Below are positions 1-8,871 of a stretch of 64,000 nucleotides of DNA, one piece after another. The first letter of the stretch is position 1. Each line of letters opens with the position of its first letter. Both the position numbers and the translations under genes were made by a program. Location of the stretch: NCBI GenBank assembly GCA_027482185.1, contig JAIXWF010000022.1, forward strand, positions 496,001 through 560,000. Reading direction: 5' to 3'. The notes under the pieces are model-generated. The model did not search any database. It saw only the letters and a program-made list of their open reading frames with translations, and was not told the DNA's origin. Source of the DNA: Opitutaceae bacterium. GTDB taxonomy: Bacteria > Verrucomicrobiota > Verrucomicrobiia > Opitutales > Opitutaceae.

Positions 1-263
1 GAGCGGCGGATCGCGGGGATCGCCGCCGGCGGGAGGCCGAGTCGGTCCCACCAGCCGCGTTCGACCACGGCTTCGGCGGCGTCGAGGCAAAGCCGGTGCA
101 GGTCGCGCGCGGCGGTTTCCAAGACGGCGATTTCGGCAGCGGTGAACTCGTAGGCCGCGGATTCGTCCCAGTAAGGGCCGTCCTCGTGCGAGTGATACGT
201 GAGCCCGACGGCCTCGACCCGTTCGCGCCAGCCGGGTCGCGGCGGACAGCGGTGGCGTTGCAT
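1..263 (-). CDS. Glutathionylspermidine synthase-like protein, 5' part (cut by window edge)
   Basis: Reading leftwards from the ATG at 263-261, an open frame of 87 codons runs off the window. The residues contain RPGWRERVEAVGLTYHSHED followed by YWDES-AYEFTAAEIAVLE, the N-terminal signature of the glutathionylspermidine synthase pre-ATP-grasp family (PF03738). Family members ligate an amine or peptide through an ATP-grasp domain, which would lie outside the window, so the substrate cannot be judged. The start codon overlaps the stop of the upstream gene (TGATG), implying translational coupling. A DUF350 gene two positions upstream is the usual neighbour of this family and supports the call. 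Confidence 0.75.
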   Translation of the reverse strand, partial: MQRHRCPPRPGWRERVEAVGLTYHSHEDGPYWDESAAYEFTAAEIAVLETAARDLHRLCLDAAEAVVERGWWDRLGLPPAAIPAIRR

Positions 264-670
264 CAGGACGGCGTGCTGAACGAACGCGACGTGCCGCCGA
301 AGCCGTTGCGGTGAATGTAATTGTTCCCCGAGACGGGTCGGTTCTGCGCGGCGAGCGCGGCGGCGGCGAGGCGGGCGGCGTCGCTGCCCGGCGTGGAGAT
401 GTTGACGATGCTGCGGTGCGGGGCCGGGCCCCAGGTACCGCCGTAGAAGTACAGCTGCCGGACGGAGTCGTAGTGGTTGTACGGATGCGGGTAGAAGGCG
501 CGGAACGGCGCGTGGTAGTGGCCGGCCCCGGGGACGTGGTCCTCGTTGGTGAGGTACGTCGATTCGGTGATGCGCCCGGCGGTCTGGGCGTCGGCCGCGG
601 AGGTCGCGGCGAGGGCGCCGGTGGCGAGGCCGCCGAGCAAGATCCGGCGGACGCTGGAACTGCGTTTCAC
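263..670 (-). CDS. Small secreted protein of the DUF350/GspS operon
   Basis: The 135-residue product starts at GTG 670. It has a cleavable-looking signal peptide (basic MKRSSSVRR, Ala-rich hydrophobic core to about residue 28). The mature part is rich in His, Tyr, Asn and Pro (GHYHAPFRAFYPHPYNHYDS) and I recognise no domain. It lies 9 bp downstream of the DUF350 gene, and its TGA overlaps the ATG of the glutathionylspermidine-synthase-like gene, so the three are very probably one transcript. I infer a periplasmic accessory role with those partners but cannot assign a function. Confidence 0.75.
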   Translation of the reverse strand: MKRSSSVRRILLGGLATGALAATSAADAQTAGRITESTYLTNEDHVPGAGHYHAPFRAFYPHPYNHYDSVRQLYFYGGTWGPAPHRSIVNISTPGSDAARLAAAALAAQNRPVSGNNYIHRNGFGGTSRSFSTPS

Positions 671-679
671 GGGCGGGAC

Positions 680-994
680 TCAGCCGACGATGGCGGCGGC
701 GACGATCAGGCAGACGCCGAGGATGACGGCGCCGGCGACAATGGCGGCGGCGGAATTTTTCTTCTCGAAGATTTCGCCGTGCAGGTCGCCCGGCGTGCAC
801 TTGTCGAAGAGCTTGTAGCCGACGATGGCGGCGGCAATGCCGACGAAGGAAAACAGCACGACGTAGAGCAGGGCCTGACCGAGGGACTGGGCGTGCCAGT
901 CGGCGGGGGCGGCCGGCTCGGCGGCGCGCGCGGCGACGAAAAGGACGGGCGCGAGCGCGGCGCGGCGGAGGAGCGGGAGGACGGTGGATTTCAT
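680..994 (-). CDS. DUF350 family membrane protein
   Basis: The product has 104 residues. The start is ATG 994, chosen because the MKSTVLPLLRR leader opens a signal or anchor segment; open frame upstream consists of intergenic repeats. After an N-terminal hydrophobic stretch there are two more membrane segments (about residues 38-60 and 82-103), separated by a short loop with YKLFDKCTPGD and IFEKKNSAAA, which resembles DUF350 proteins. DUF350 genes commonly sit beside glutathionylspermidine-synthase-like genes, as here. The biochemical role of DUF350 is unknown. First gene of the three-gene minus-strand operon at the left edge. Confidence 0.8.
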   Translation of the reverse strand: MKSTVLPLLRRAALAPVLFVAARAAEPAAPADWHAQSLGQALLYVVLFSFVGIAAAIVGYKLFDKCTPGDLHGEIFEKKNSAAAIVAGAVILGVCLIVAAAIVG

Positions 995-1127
995 GGCGGC
1001 GAGCGGAAAACGGGGGCGACGTTGCGGGCGGGAAAACGGCGTGTCAACGGGCGGGGCCTTACACGGCGGCGACGTTTCTCCAGCGGAGCGGAACGCGCGG
1101 ATGTAGTGGGAAAGCGGGTACGGACGG

Positions 1128-1268
1128 CGAAAATCGGAAAAGCGGAAAACTGGGAAATTGGGAAATGGTTCCGGCCGCCGAGCGCTGATGGCTGAACGCT
1201 GAGCGCTGATCGCTGATCGCTTCGTCCGTCCGGCTTTCAACCTTCACCTTTCAACTTTCAACTTTCGC
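1128..1268. repeat. Intergenic low-complexity repeat tract
   Basis: The 281-bp gap between the DUF350 gene and the next gene has no convincing ORF. It contains three consecutive degenerate word repeats: a GGAAAA/GGGAAATT tract (about 1128-1166), a GCGCTGATCGCTGA tract (about 1180-1220), and a CTTTCAACTTTCAA tract (1234-1267). The last is one of seven copies of a TTGAAAGTTGAAAG family in this window. Confidence 0.7.
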
Positions 1269-1275
1269 CCGCGGC

Positions 1276-2232
1276 CTAGCCGCGGGCGAGCTCGGCGGCG
1301 CGGTGCAGGGCGGCGGAGGCGGCGGCGCAGGCGGGGTCGTTGTCGAGGGCGTTGAGCGCCTGGTTGAAGGGCTCGGGGCGGACGGGGCCGTCGTAGCCGA
1401 GCGCGGCGAGGGCACCGACGAAGCCGGCGGCGTCGATCACGCCGGTGGCGACGGGCAGTTCGCGGGCGTTGTCCTTCTGCTGCTCCTTCGGGACGCCGAC
1501 GGGGGCGTCGTTGAGGTCGACGCTGACGACATCGGCGTTCGTCAACGTGCGGAGATCGGCGACGGTGTCGCCTGCCTGCCACCAATGCCAAGTGTCGAGC
1601 ACGAGGCCGACGTTGCCCGTGCCGATTTCCGCGATGAGTTCGCGGGTTTCGGCGAGCGTGTGGACGAAGGGATAGCGGCTGCGCACGAGCAGCAGCTGGG
1701 TGCCGACGTACTCGAGACCGAGGCGGAGGCCGTGGTCTTTGAGGATCGTGGCGATCTCGCGGAGGCGGGCGGCGTGCTGGCGGAAATTGGCGCGGTAGGT
1801 GAGCTCGGCGTGGCTCGGCATGAGCCAGGTGCCGACGCGGGTCGCGCCCGCGCGCTGCAGGCCGGCGGCGAGGCGGGGCAAGGCGGCGAGGCCGGTGCGG
1901 AAGGTCGCTTCGTCTTTGCGGAAATCGACCGTGAGGCCGGCGGCGGCCCAGGTGAGCTGCTTGGTTTTGAGATCGGCGAGCAGGGCGGCGAGGGCGTCGG
2001 GGGAAAGGCCCGCGAGTTCGTCGGCCCGCGGCTCGACGGCCTCGAAGCGGTGGCGGTGGGCGAGGTCGTTGAGCTCGCGTTGCGAGGCGGCGGTGACGCC
2101 GATGGAGCCCGGCGTGAGCGCGATGCGGAATTTGCGGGCGGGGGCCGCGCCCGCGGCGGCGCGGAGACCGGCAGGGAGGGAAACTGCGCCGGCGGCGAGG
2201 GCGGCGGCGGCGAGAAAACGGCGGCGTTGCAT
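1276..2232 (-). CDS. Tat-exported sugar phosphate isomerase/epimerase (xylose isomerase-like TIM barrel)
   Basis: The protein has 318 residues. It begins MQRRRFLAAAALAAGA, a twin-arginine signal, so it should be folded before export. The body is an AP-endonuclease-2 / xylose-isomerase-like TIM barrel (PF01261): LTPGSIGVTAASQRE near the start, LRLGLEYVGTQ and VGLVLDTWHWWQAGD in the middle, and VSVDLNDAP. The E, D, H and E positions of these motifs match the usual metal-binding pattern. Substrate is unknown; exported members are common in Verrucomicrobia and Planctomycetes and are thought to act on sugars or inositols. The gene follows a D-threonine-aldolase-like gene in the same direction with a 101-bp repeat-containing gap. 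Confidence 0.85.
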   Translation of the reverse strand: MQRRRFLAAAALAAGAVSLPAGLRAAAGAAPARKFRIALTPGSIGVTAASQRELNDLAHRHRFEAVEPRADELAGLSPDALAALLADLKTKQLTWAAAGLTVDFRKDEATFRTGLAALPRLAAGLQRAGATRVGTWLMPSHAELTYRANFRQHAARLREIATILKDHGLRLGLEYVGTQLLLVRSRYPFVHTLAETRELIAEIGTGNVGLVLDTWHWWQAGDTVADLRTLTNADVVSVDLNDAPVGVPKEQQKDNARELPVATGVIDAAGFVGALAALGYDGPVRPEPFNQALNALDNDPACAAASAALHRAAELARG

Positions 2233-2285
2233 GGAAGAATGAGGGGTTGGGAAGACGGGTGGGGTCGGGGTGGGGTCGGGGCGGC

Positions 2286-2312
2286 TTTGAACCTGAAGCT
2301 TTCAACCTTCAG
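2286..2312. repeat. TTGAA-word repeat copy
   Basis: Short intergenic copy of the TTGAAAGTTGAAGG family between two minus-strand genes. It reads TTTGAACCTGAAGC then TTTCAACCTTCAG, so the two halves form a small inverted repeat. It could fold in the transcript linking the two enzymes, but it lacks a T-tract and is not a convincing terminator. Confidence 0.5.
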
Positions 2313-2333
2313 CAGCCGGCCGGCGGCCGGCCG

Positions 2334-3575
2334 TCAGGCGTAGCCGCGGGCGACGGGCCAGACGGCCTCGATCTTGTCGCCGCGGAGGCAATACAGGCGG
2401 TCGTAGAGGTTCACGTTGGGATCGCAGTGCGGGACGATGAACTCGAGGCGTTCGCCGAGGCGGAGGTCGCGCGGGGCTTCGGCGAGGTCGAGGATGCCGT
2501 GTTCGTCGCCGCCCCAGCTGTACTTCAGGCCGGGGAAATCCTTGGCGTCGGGGCCGAAGCGTTTGTCGGTGGCGAAGGCCTTGAGGCCGGCGTCGATCGT
2601 GGCGCGTTTCGGTTCGTTGCGGCTGATGACGGTGGCGAGGACGGTGAGCGCGGGGGCGAAGTCGTCGTAGAGCGCGCCGCCGCGGCCGCCGATGCGGCGG
2701 TAGTCGACGTCCATGAAGACGTACGAACCGCATTGCAGTTCGGTCATGGCTTTGAGCTCGGGATCGATGTTGTAGGTGCCGGTGCTGCCGCCGGAGAGAA
2801 TCTCGAGCGGGATACCTTCGGCGCGCAGATCGCGGAACGTCGCGATTGCCGGGGTCATCGCCGCGTGCGAATGCGTGCGGCGGGCCGCGTAGCCGACGAC
2901 GTGGGCGGAGGAACCGGAGTAGCAATGCACGCCGCGCAATGTGAGGTGCGGCAGGCGCAGGATCGCGCGGGCGAGTTGCTTGGCGGGTTCGCCGGCCTGG
3001 ACGCCGGTGCGGCGGCTGCCGGGGTCGATGTCGAGGAACACGTTGAGCTTCTGTCCGGCGGCGCCGGCGGCGGCATCGAGTTGCTGCGCGTGCTCGAGGG
3101 AATCGGTGACGGCCGCGGTGTCGGGCTGCCGCGCGGCGACGCGCAGGAGGCGGCGGATTTTTTCCGGCCCGGCGAGTTCCGAGGTAACGAGGAGGCCGCC
3201 GATGCCGGCGGCGGCCATGGATTCGGCCTCGCGGATGGTGGCGACGCAGATGCCGAGGGCGCCGGCGGCGAGTTGGCGGCGCGCGATCTCGGGGCACTTG
3301 TGGGTTTTGGCGTGGGGGCGCAGGGCGATGCCGGCGGCGCGCGTGTGGTCGCGCATGCGGGCGACGTTGGCTTCGAAAGCGTCGAGATCGAGCAGCAGCG
3401 CCGGCGTGGGGAGGTCGGCCTTCGTGAGGCCGTCGAGGCCGCGGCCCGAGGCGAGCCGCTCGTCGATCTCGGCGCCGGTGTAGCTCGCGGCGGGTTGGGT
3501 CGCGGCGAGCGCGGGAGCGGCCGCGGCGGCGGCGGTGGCGGCGAGACCGCCTTGGAGAAACGTACGACGGGACAT
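2334..3575 (-). CDS. Exported D-threonine aldolase-like PLP enzyme (alanine racemase N-terminal fold)
   Basis: The product has 413 residues. ATG 3575 is preferred because it opens MSRRTFLQGG, a Tat signal; an in-frame GTG lies five codons upstream. The N-terminal domain is the alanine-racemase-type TIM barrel with LRPHAKTHK, whose Lys90 should carry the pyridoxal phosphate. The C-terminal part ends with IVPHCDPNVNLYDRLY; His383 and Asp385 correspond to the divalent-metal site known in D-threonine aldolases. The predicted reaction is retro-aldol cleavage of a D-beta-hydroxy amino acid, in the periplasm. Exact substrate unknown. Same strand as the isomerase gene at 1276-2232. Confidence 0.85.
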   Translation of the reverse strand: MSRRTFLQGGLAATAAAAAAPALAATQPAASYTGAEIDERLASGRGLDGLTKADLPTPALLLDLDAFEANVARMRDHTRAAGIALRPHAKTHKCPEIARRQLAAGALGICVATIREAESMAAAGIGGLLVTSELAGPEKIRRLLRVAARQPDTAAVTDSLEHAQQLDAAAGAAGQKLNVFLDIDPGSRRTGVQAGEPAKQLARAILRLPHLTLRGVHCYSGSSAHVVGYAARRTHSHAAMTPAIATFRDLRAEGIPLEILSGGSTGTYNIDPELKAMTELQCGSYVFMDVDYRRIGGRGGALYDDFAPALTVLATVISRNEPKRATIDAGLKAFATDKRFGPDAKDFPGLKYSWGGDEHGILDLAEAPRDLRLGERLEFIVPHCDPNVNLYDRLYCLRGDKIEAVWPVARGYA

Positions 3576-3720
3576 GGAAACGGGGGACACGCGGGGAGAA
3601 TGCGACGGGCGGGGAGAGGGAGCGGCGCGGAGAAAACGGACCGGCGGGGTGAGCGGAGTGAGACGGTCCGCCGGAGATTTTCAATGCCGCGCGCGGAGTG
3701 GGTGCGGGGGATGGGGAATA

Positions 3721-3746
3721 GACCCGGGCTGAAGGCCCGGGCTACG
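3721..3746. repeat. Palindromic CCCGGGCT repeat, copy 1
   Basis: The sequence GACCCGGGCTGAAGGCCCGG plus GCTACG forms a CCCGGGCT/AGCCCGGG-type hairpin. Near-identical copies are at 11205-11230 and 12966-12991. This copy lies about 55 bp upstream of a plus-strand gene start, between divergent genes, so a terminator role here is unlikely. Confidence 0.7.
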
Positions 3747-3800
3747 CGGCGGCGGCGGAACGGCGGTGACAGGTGGAGCGCGGCGGTGTCAGGCTGGGGA

Positions 3801-4457
3801 ATGCGCTGGATGCTGTTGATTGCCGGGTGGTGGGTCGGGTTGGCCGCGGGGCGGGCGGCGGAGGCGTGGACGCCGTTGTTCGACGGCAAGACGCTCGGCG
3901 GGTGGGCGGCGTCGGGGTTCGAGGCGGGCGGGGCGGTGAAGGTGGAGCCCGCGTTCCGCGGCGGGCCGGGCGCGATCGTGATCGAGGCGGGGCTGACGCT
4001 GTCGGGCGTAACGTGGCAGCGCGGCGGCGAATTGCCGCGGAGCAACTACGAGGTGGAAGTCGAGGCGATGAAGCTCGAGGGGGACGATTTTTTCTGCGGG
4101 CTGACGTTTCCCGTCGGGCGCAGCGCGGCGACGTTGGTGGTGGGCGGCTGGGGCGGCACGGTGGTCGGGATTTCGAGTTTGGATCGGATCGACGCGGCGG
4201 AAAACGAGACCTCGCGCACGCGGGAGTTTGCGCCGAACCGCTGGTACCGGATCCGCGTACGCGTCACCGACGCGCACCTCGAAGCCTGGATCGACGACGA
4301 GCCGATCGTGGACGTGGCGTTGAAAGATCGGGTGGTGAGCCTGCGGCCGGGCGAGATCCAGCGGTCGTTGCCGCTCGGGATCGCGACGTACATGACGCGG
4401 GCGGCGGTGCGCGGGATGCGGATTCGGCGTTTGAGTTCCGCCGCAGCCAACCCATGA
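3801..4457 (+). CDS. Secreted DUF1080 (3-keto-disaccharide hydrolase) family protein
   Basis: The protein has 218 residues with start ATG 3801. It has a signal peptide (MRWMLLIAGWWVGLAAGRA) followed by WTPLFDGKTLGGWAASG, the characteristic opening of DUF1080 domains, a concanavalin-like beta-sandwich. Some DUF1080 members hydrolyse 3-keto-glycosides; many are only predicted carbohydrate binders. Later elements such as NRWYRIRVRVTDAHLEAWID fit the same fold. It is slightly shorter than the second DUF1080 protein at 43918-44628. It is followed 13 bp later by the phosphatase gene, so the two may be cotranscribed. Confidence 0.85.
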   Translation: MRWMLLIAGWWVGLAAGRAAEAWTPLFDGKTLGGWAASGFEAGGAVKVEPAFRGGPGAIVIEAGLTLSGVTWQRGGELPRSNYEVEVEAMKLEGDDFFCGLTFPVGRSAATLVVGGWGGTVVGISSLDRIDAAENETSRTREFAPNRWYRIRVRVTDAHLEAWIDDEPIVDVALKDRVVSLRPGEIQRSLPLGIATYMTRAAVRGMRIRRLSSAAANP

Positions 4458-4470
4458 ACGCGGTCGACGC

Positions 4471-4800
4471 ATGCGCACGAAAGTACTGTTTCTTTGTTCC
4501 CGGAACCAATGGCGTTCGCCGACGGCGGAGGCGTTGCTGAAGGAGCATGCGAATTACGAGGCGCGTTCGGCCGGCACGGAAGCCGGGGCGCGGATCAAGC
4601 TGACGGCGGGGCACGTGGGTTGGGCGGACGTGATCATCTGCATGGAAAAGAAACATGCAGACCGCGTGGCGGAGCGGTTTGCGGAGGAGCTGGGCGACAA
4701 GCCGCTGCATGTGCTGCGGATTCCGGACGACTACGGTTATATGGATCCGGCGCTCGTGGATCTGCTGCAGGGTGAACTCGGGGCGATTCTCGAACTATGA
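4471..4800 (+). CDS. Low-molecular-weight protein tyrosine phosphatase-like protein
   Basis: The product has 109 residues and is cytoplasmic. The N-terminus is MRTKVLFLCSRNQWRSPTAE: Cys9 and Arg15 make the CX5R active-site loop of the low-Mr phosphotyrosine phosphatase fold. RIPDDYGYMDP near the C-terminus supplies the candidate catalytic Asp. At about 110 residues it is shorter than classical LMW-PTPs (about 150) but equals a common compact bacterial subgroup. It should dephosphorylate proteins or small phosphoesters by a cysteinyl-phosphate route. It lies 13 bp downstream of the DUF1080 gene; a palindromic repeat follows it. Confidence 0.8.
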   Translation: MRTKVLFLCSRNQWRSPTAEALLKEHANYEARSAGTEAGARIKLTAGHVGWADVIICMEKKHADRVAERFAEELGDKPLHVLRIPDDYGYMDPALVDLLQGELGAILEL

Positions 4801-4815
4801 AACTGGAAAACGCCG

Positions 4816-4957
4816 TTGAACCACGGAGACGCGGAGAACACGGAGACAAACCCCGCCGAAGATATCTGGACTTGGGCCTGCCCCCTGAGAATCCGTCCTT
4901 CGAGCCGCCTTTGCCCCAAGCCTTTCTCTGTGTCCTCTGTGTCTCGGTGGTGAAAAT
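4816..4957. repeat. CCACAGAGG-family palindromic element, two arms
   Basis: The left arm (4816-4846) reads TTGAACCACGGAGACGCGG then AGAACACGGAGA. The right arm (4924-4952) is its imperfect reverse complement (TTCTCTGTGTCCTCTGTGTC then TCGGTGGTG). About 77 bp of unrelated core separates them. The arms are themselves built of a degenerate CACGGAGA word. Related arms occur at 14418, 16577, 36680-36855, 36906-37052 and 51688. No gene is seen in the gap 4801-5000. Confidence 0.8.
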
Positions 4958-5000
4958 GAACGGCTGAATTCAGCGTGAAGCGCGTGATCGCGAACGAACC

Positions 5001-5687
5001 ATGAGCGGCGAATCGGGAGCGGCGAATTTGCCCGCCGGGCCGCGGCGGGAGATCCATGCCGCGGAGGCAATCGCGTGGCTGGCGGCGCGCGGCCGGATCG
5101 AAGGCGCATGCGCGATCACCTCGCTGCCCGATGTCTCGGAGCTGCGGCTCGGAATGGCGGAGTGGCGCGCGTGGTTTCTCGCGGCGGTGCGGTGCGTGAT
5201 CGACGCGGTGCCGGACGAAAGCGCGGCGCTGTTTTTCCAATCCGATATCAAGCACGACGGCCGTTGGATCGACAAAGGCGGCATGGTGATCCGGGCGGCG
5301 GAGGATGCGGGCGCGCACGTGCTGCTGCACAAGATCGTGTGCCGGTGCCCGCCCGGGCGGCCGACGCCGGGGCGGCCGGCGTACACGCACCTGATCGCGG
5401 TGTCGCGGGCGCTGCGTTGCCCGGAACCGGTGCCGATTCCGGACGTGATCGTCGACCCGGGCCGGCAGCCGTGGGTGCGCGCGATGGGCGTGCGCGCCGC
5501 GGCGCACGCGGTGCGGTTTGCGCGGGACCAGGCGAAGGCGCGCGTGGTGCTCGATCCGTTCTGCGGCGTGGGCACGGTGCCGGCGACGGCGAACGCGCTC
5601 GGGCTCGACGCGATCGGCGTCGAGCTGTCGCGGAAACGCGCGGAGCAGGCGCGCGCCTTGGTCGTGACGGCGGAGGAACTTGCATGA
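5001..5687 (+). CDS. SAM-dependent (DNA/RNA-type) methyltransferase
   Basis: The product has 228 residues and no signal peptide. DPFCGVGTVPATANALG (about residues 184-200) is the SAM-binding motif I of the UPF0020/N6-N4 methylase group, preceded in the N-terminal half by ITSLPDVSELR in the place of the catalytic motif. The order, catalytic-like motif first and SAM motif last, is the circularly permuted arrangement seen in beta-class DNA methylases, but the classic DPPY is not present, so the target (DNA, RNA or small molecule) is uncertain. The stop overlaps the start of the downstream beta-lactamase-like gene (ATGA), implying coupled translation. Confidence 0.75.
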   Translation: MSGESGAANLPAGPRREIHAAEAIAWLAARGRIEGACAITSLPDVSELRLGMAEWRAWFLAAVRCVIDAVPDESAALFFQSDIKHDGRWIDKGGMVIRAAEDAGAHVLLHKIVCRCPPGRPTPGRPAYTHLIAVSRALRCPEPVPIPDVIVDPGRQPWVRAMGVRAAAHAVRFARDQAKARVVLDPFCGVGTVPATANALGLDAIGVELSRKRAEQARALVVTAEELA

Positions 5688-6583
5688 CGGCGCGGATCGT
5701 CGCGGGCCTGTGGCTTGGGCTGGTGCTGGGCACGGCGGCGGTGAAGGCTGCGGTGCCAACGATGCCGACCGGATTCGCCGCGCTCACTCTGGATTACACG
5801 ACGCCGACCGATGCGGCGTTGCAGGCACGGCTGGTCGCGCTCGACGCGGAACTGCGGGAGAACTTTGGGCTCGGCGCGGAGGCGACCGCCGTCGGACTGC
5901 TGGATTTGCGCACGGGCCGCTGGGCGGCGCTGCGGCCGGACCGGATCGATTATGCGGCCAGCGTGCCGAAGATCGGAATTTTGCTGGCGTGGTCTGCGAA
6001 GCAACCGCGGGCGGTCGCGGAAGCGCCGCCACCGGAGGTGCGGCGGGACCTCGGGCTGATGATCAAGCGTTCGGACAACGCGACCGCGGCGGCGTTTTCG
6101 CGGCAGCTTGGTTTGGCGGCGATCCAGGAGGTGCTGGACGCGCATGGCTTCTACGACGCGGCGCGCGGCGGCGGGATTTGGATCGGCAAGCACTACGGCC
6201 AGGGTGGCGAGCGCCGGCTGGATCCGGTCGGCGGGCATTCGCACGCGGCGACGGTGCGCCAGCTCGTGCGGTTTTACCTCCTGCTGGAGCAGGGAAAACT
6301 GGTTTCACCGGCGGCCTCGGCGGCCATGCGGGAGATCTTTGCCTCGCCGGAAATCGCGCCGATCGACGACAAGTTTGTGCGCGGGCTGGCGGGTCGGCCG
6401 CGCGAGATCCGGCGCAAGGCGGGCTGGTGGGAAACGTGGGTGCACGACACCGCGGTGATCACCGGGCTGGACCGGCACTATGTGCTCGCGGCGATGACGC
6501 AGGGGGCGCGGGGCGAGGACTACCTCGTGGCGCTCGCGCCGGCGGTCGACGCGCTGCTGGGGCCGGAGCCGGCGGGGAAGTGA
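5684..6583 (+). CDS. Secreted serine beta-lactamase/D,D-peptidase-like protein
   Basis: The protein has 299 residues and a signal peptide (to about residue 23). It carries the class-A-like serine hydrolase motifs: SVPK (nucleophile Ser93, Lys96), SDN (130-132), and RRKAG near 245, where a KTG triad would normally be. I see no clear Glu166-type motif, so it may be a peptidoglycan D,D-peptidase relative or a penicillin-binding variant rather than an antibiotic-hydrolysing enzyme. Start ATG 5684 overlaps the methyltransferase stop. The ending VTGR... region after the TGA is non-coding. Confidence 0.8.
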   Translation: MTARIVAGLWLGLVLGTAAVKAAVPTMPTGFAALTLDYTTPTDAALQARLVALDAELRENFGLGAEATAVGLLDLRTGRWAALRPDRIDYAASVPKIGILLAWSAKQPRAVAEAPPPEVRRDLGLMIKRSDNATAAAFSRQLGLAAIQEVLDAHGFYDAARGGGIWIGKHYGQGGERRLDPVGGHSHAATVRQLVRFYLLLEQGKLVSPAASAAMREIFASPEIAPIDDKFVRGLAGRPREIRRKAGWWETWVHDTAVITGLDRHYVLAAMTQGARGEDYLVALAPAVDALLGPEPAGK

Positions 6584-6618
6584 CGGGACGGCGGCGATGC
6601 CGGCCGCTCCGGATCAAT

Positions 6619-6640
6619 CTCTCAACCCTCAACTTTTGAC
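6619..6640. repeat. TTGAA-word repeat copy between convergent genes
   Basis: CTCTCAACCCTCAACTTTTG is a short copy of the same family seen at 1234, 2286, 16811, 27706, 28930 and 53847. It lies between the convergent beta-lactamase-like and sensor-kinase genes. No terminator hairpin with a T-tract was seen here. Confidence 0.5.
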
Positions 6641-6656
6641 CGCGGGATCTCCCGCT

Positions 6657-8486
<1,830 letters not shown>

Positions 8487-8615
8487 ACGGCGATTGGGGC
8501 CCGGAGGCGGATTCAGCTCAAACCGATAATTGGGAAAGGGGAAGCGGGGAGCGGTCGGCGCTCAGCGGTCGGCGTCGGGGCGGCGACGCCGCGTTTGCGC
8601 GGCGACGGGATTCGG

Positions 8616-8785
8616 CCGCCAAGCGGCGCAAAGGGCGCAAGAGGTGCGATACGTCGAGGAGCCTCTGAAAAACCTGCGGGTGATTGGGCGGTCGGCGGAA
8701 TTCGGCCCTTGGGATGGCCGCAAAAACACGCAAAATCCGCGGCCGAGGCAGCCGATTTTTTGCGCTCTTTGCGCCGCTTGGCGGC
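8616..8785. repeat. 170-bp palindromic element with AAGCGGCGCAAA arms
   Basis: The intergenic gap 8487-8871 holds no credible gene. It contains an inverted repeat: arm GCCGCCAAGCGGCGCAAAGG then GCGCAA (8616-8641) pairs with TTGCGCTCTTTGCGCCGCTT then GGCGGC (8760-8785) with one mismatch, around a core of about 118 bp. Organisation resembles the palindromic elements at 4816 and 36680 although the sequence differs. Confidence 0.75.
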
Positions 8786-8871
8786 AATCTGCCCTCCGGG
8801 GCCGGGCAAGAAACTCAGCCGCGCGTTTTTCGGAGGTTCCTCGAAGCTGCGACGACGTTGTGGCTTTTGGG

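Noticed and set aside
2247-3800. Long N-terminal extension of the DUF1080 gene at 3801-4457
   Set aside because: The open frame upstream lies over the aldolase gene on the opposite strand and has no signal peptide; ATG 3801 gives an ideal leader.
8690-8870. Terminator at the T-run near 8756
   Set aside because: The preceding stem is weak and the T-run is part of the palindromic element arm. Both flanking genes read leftwards, so a plus-strand terminator would serve no visible gene.
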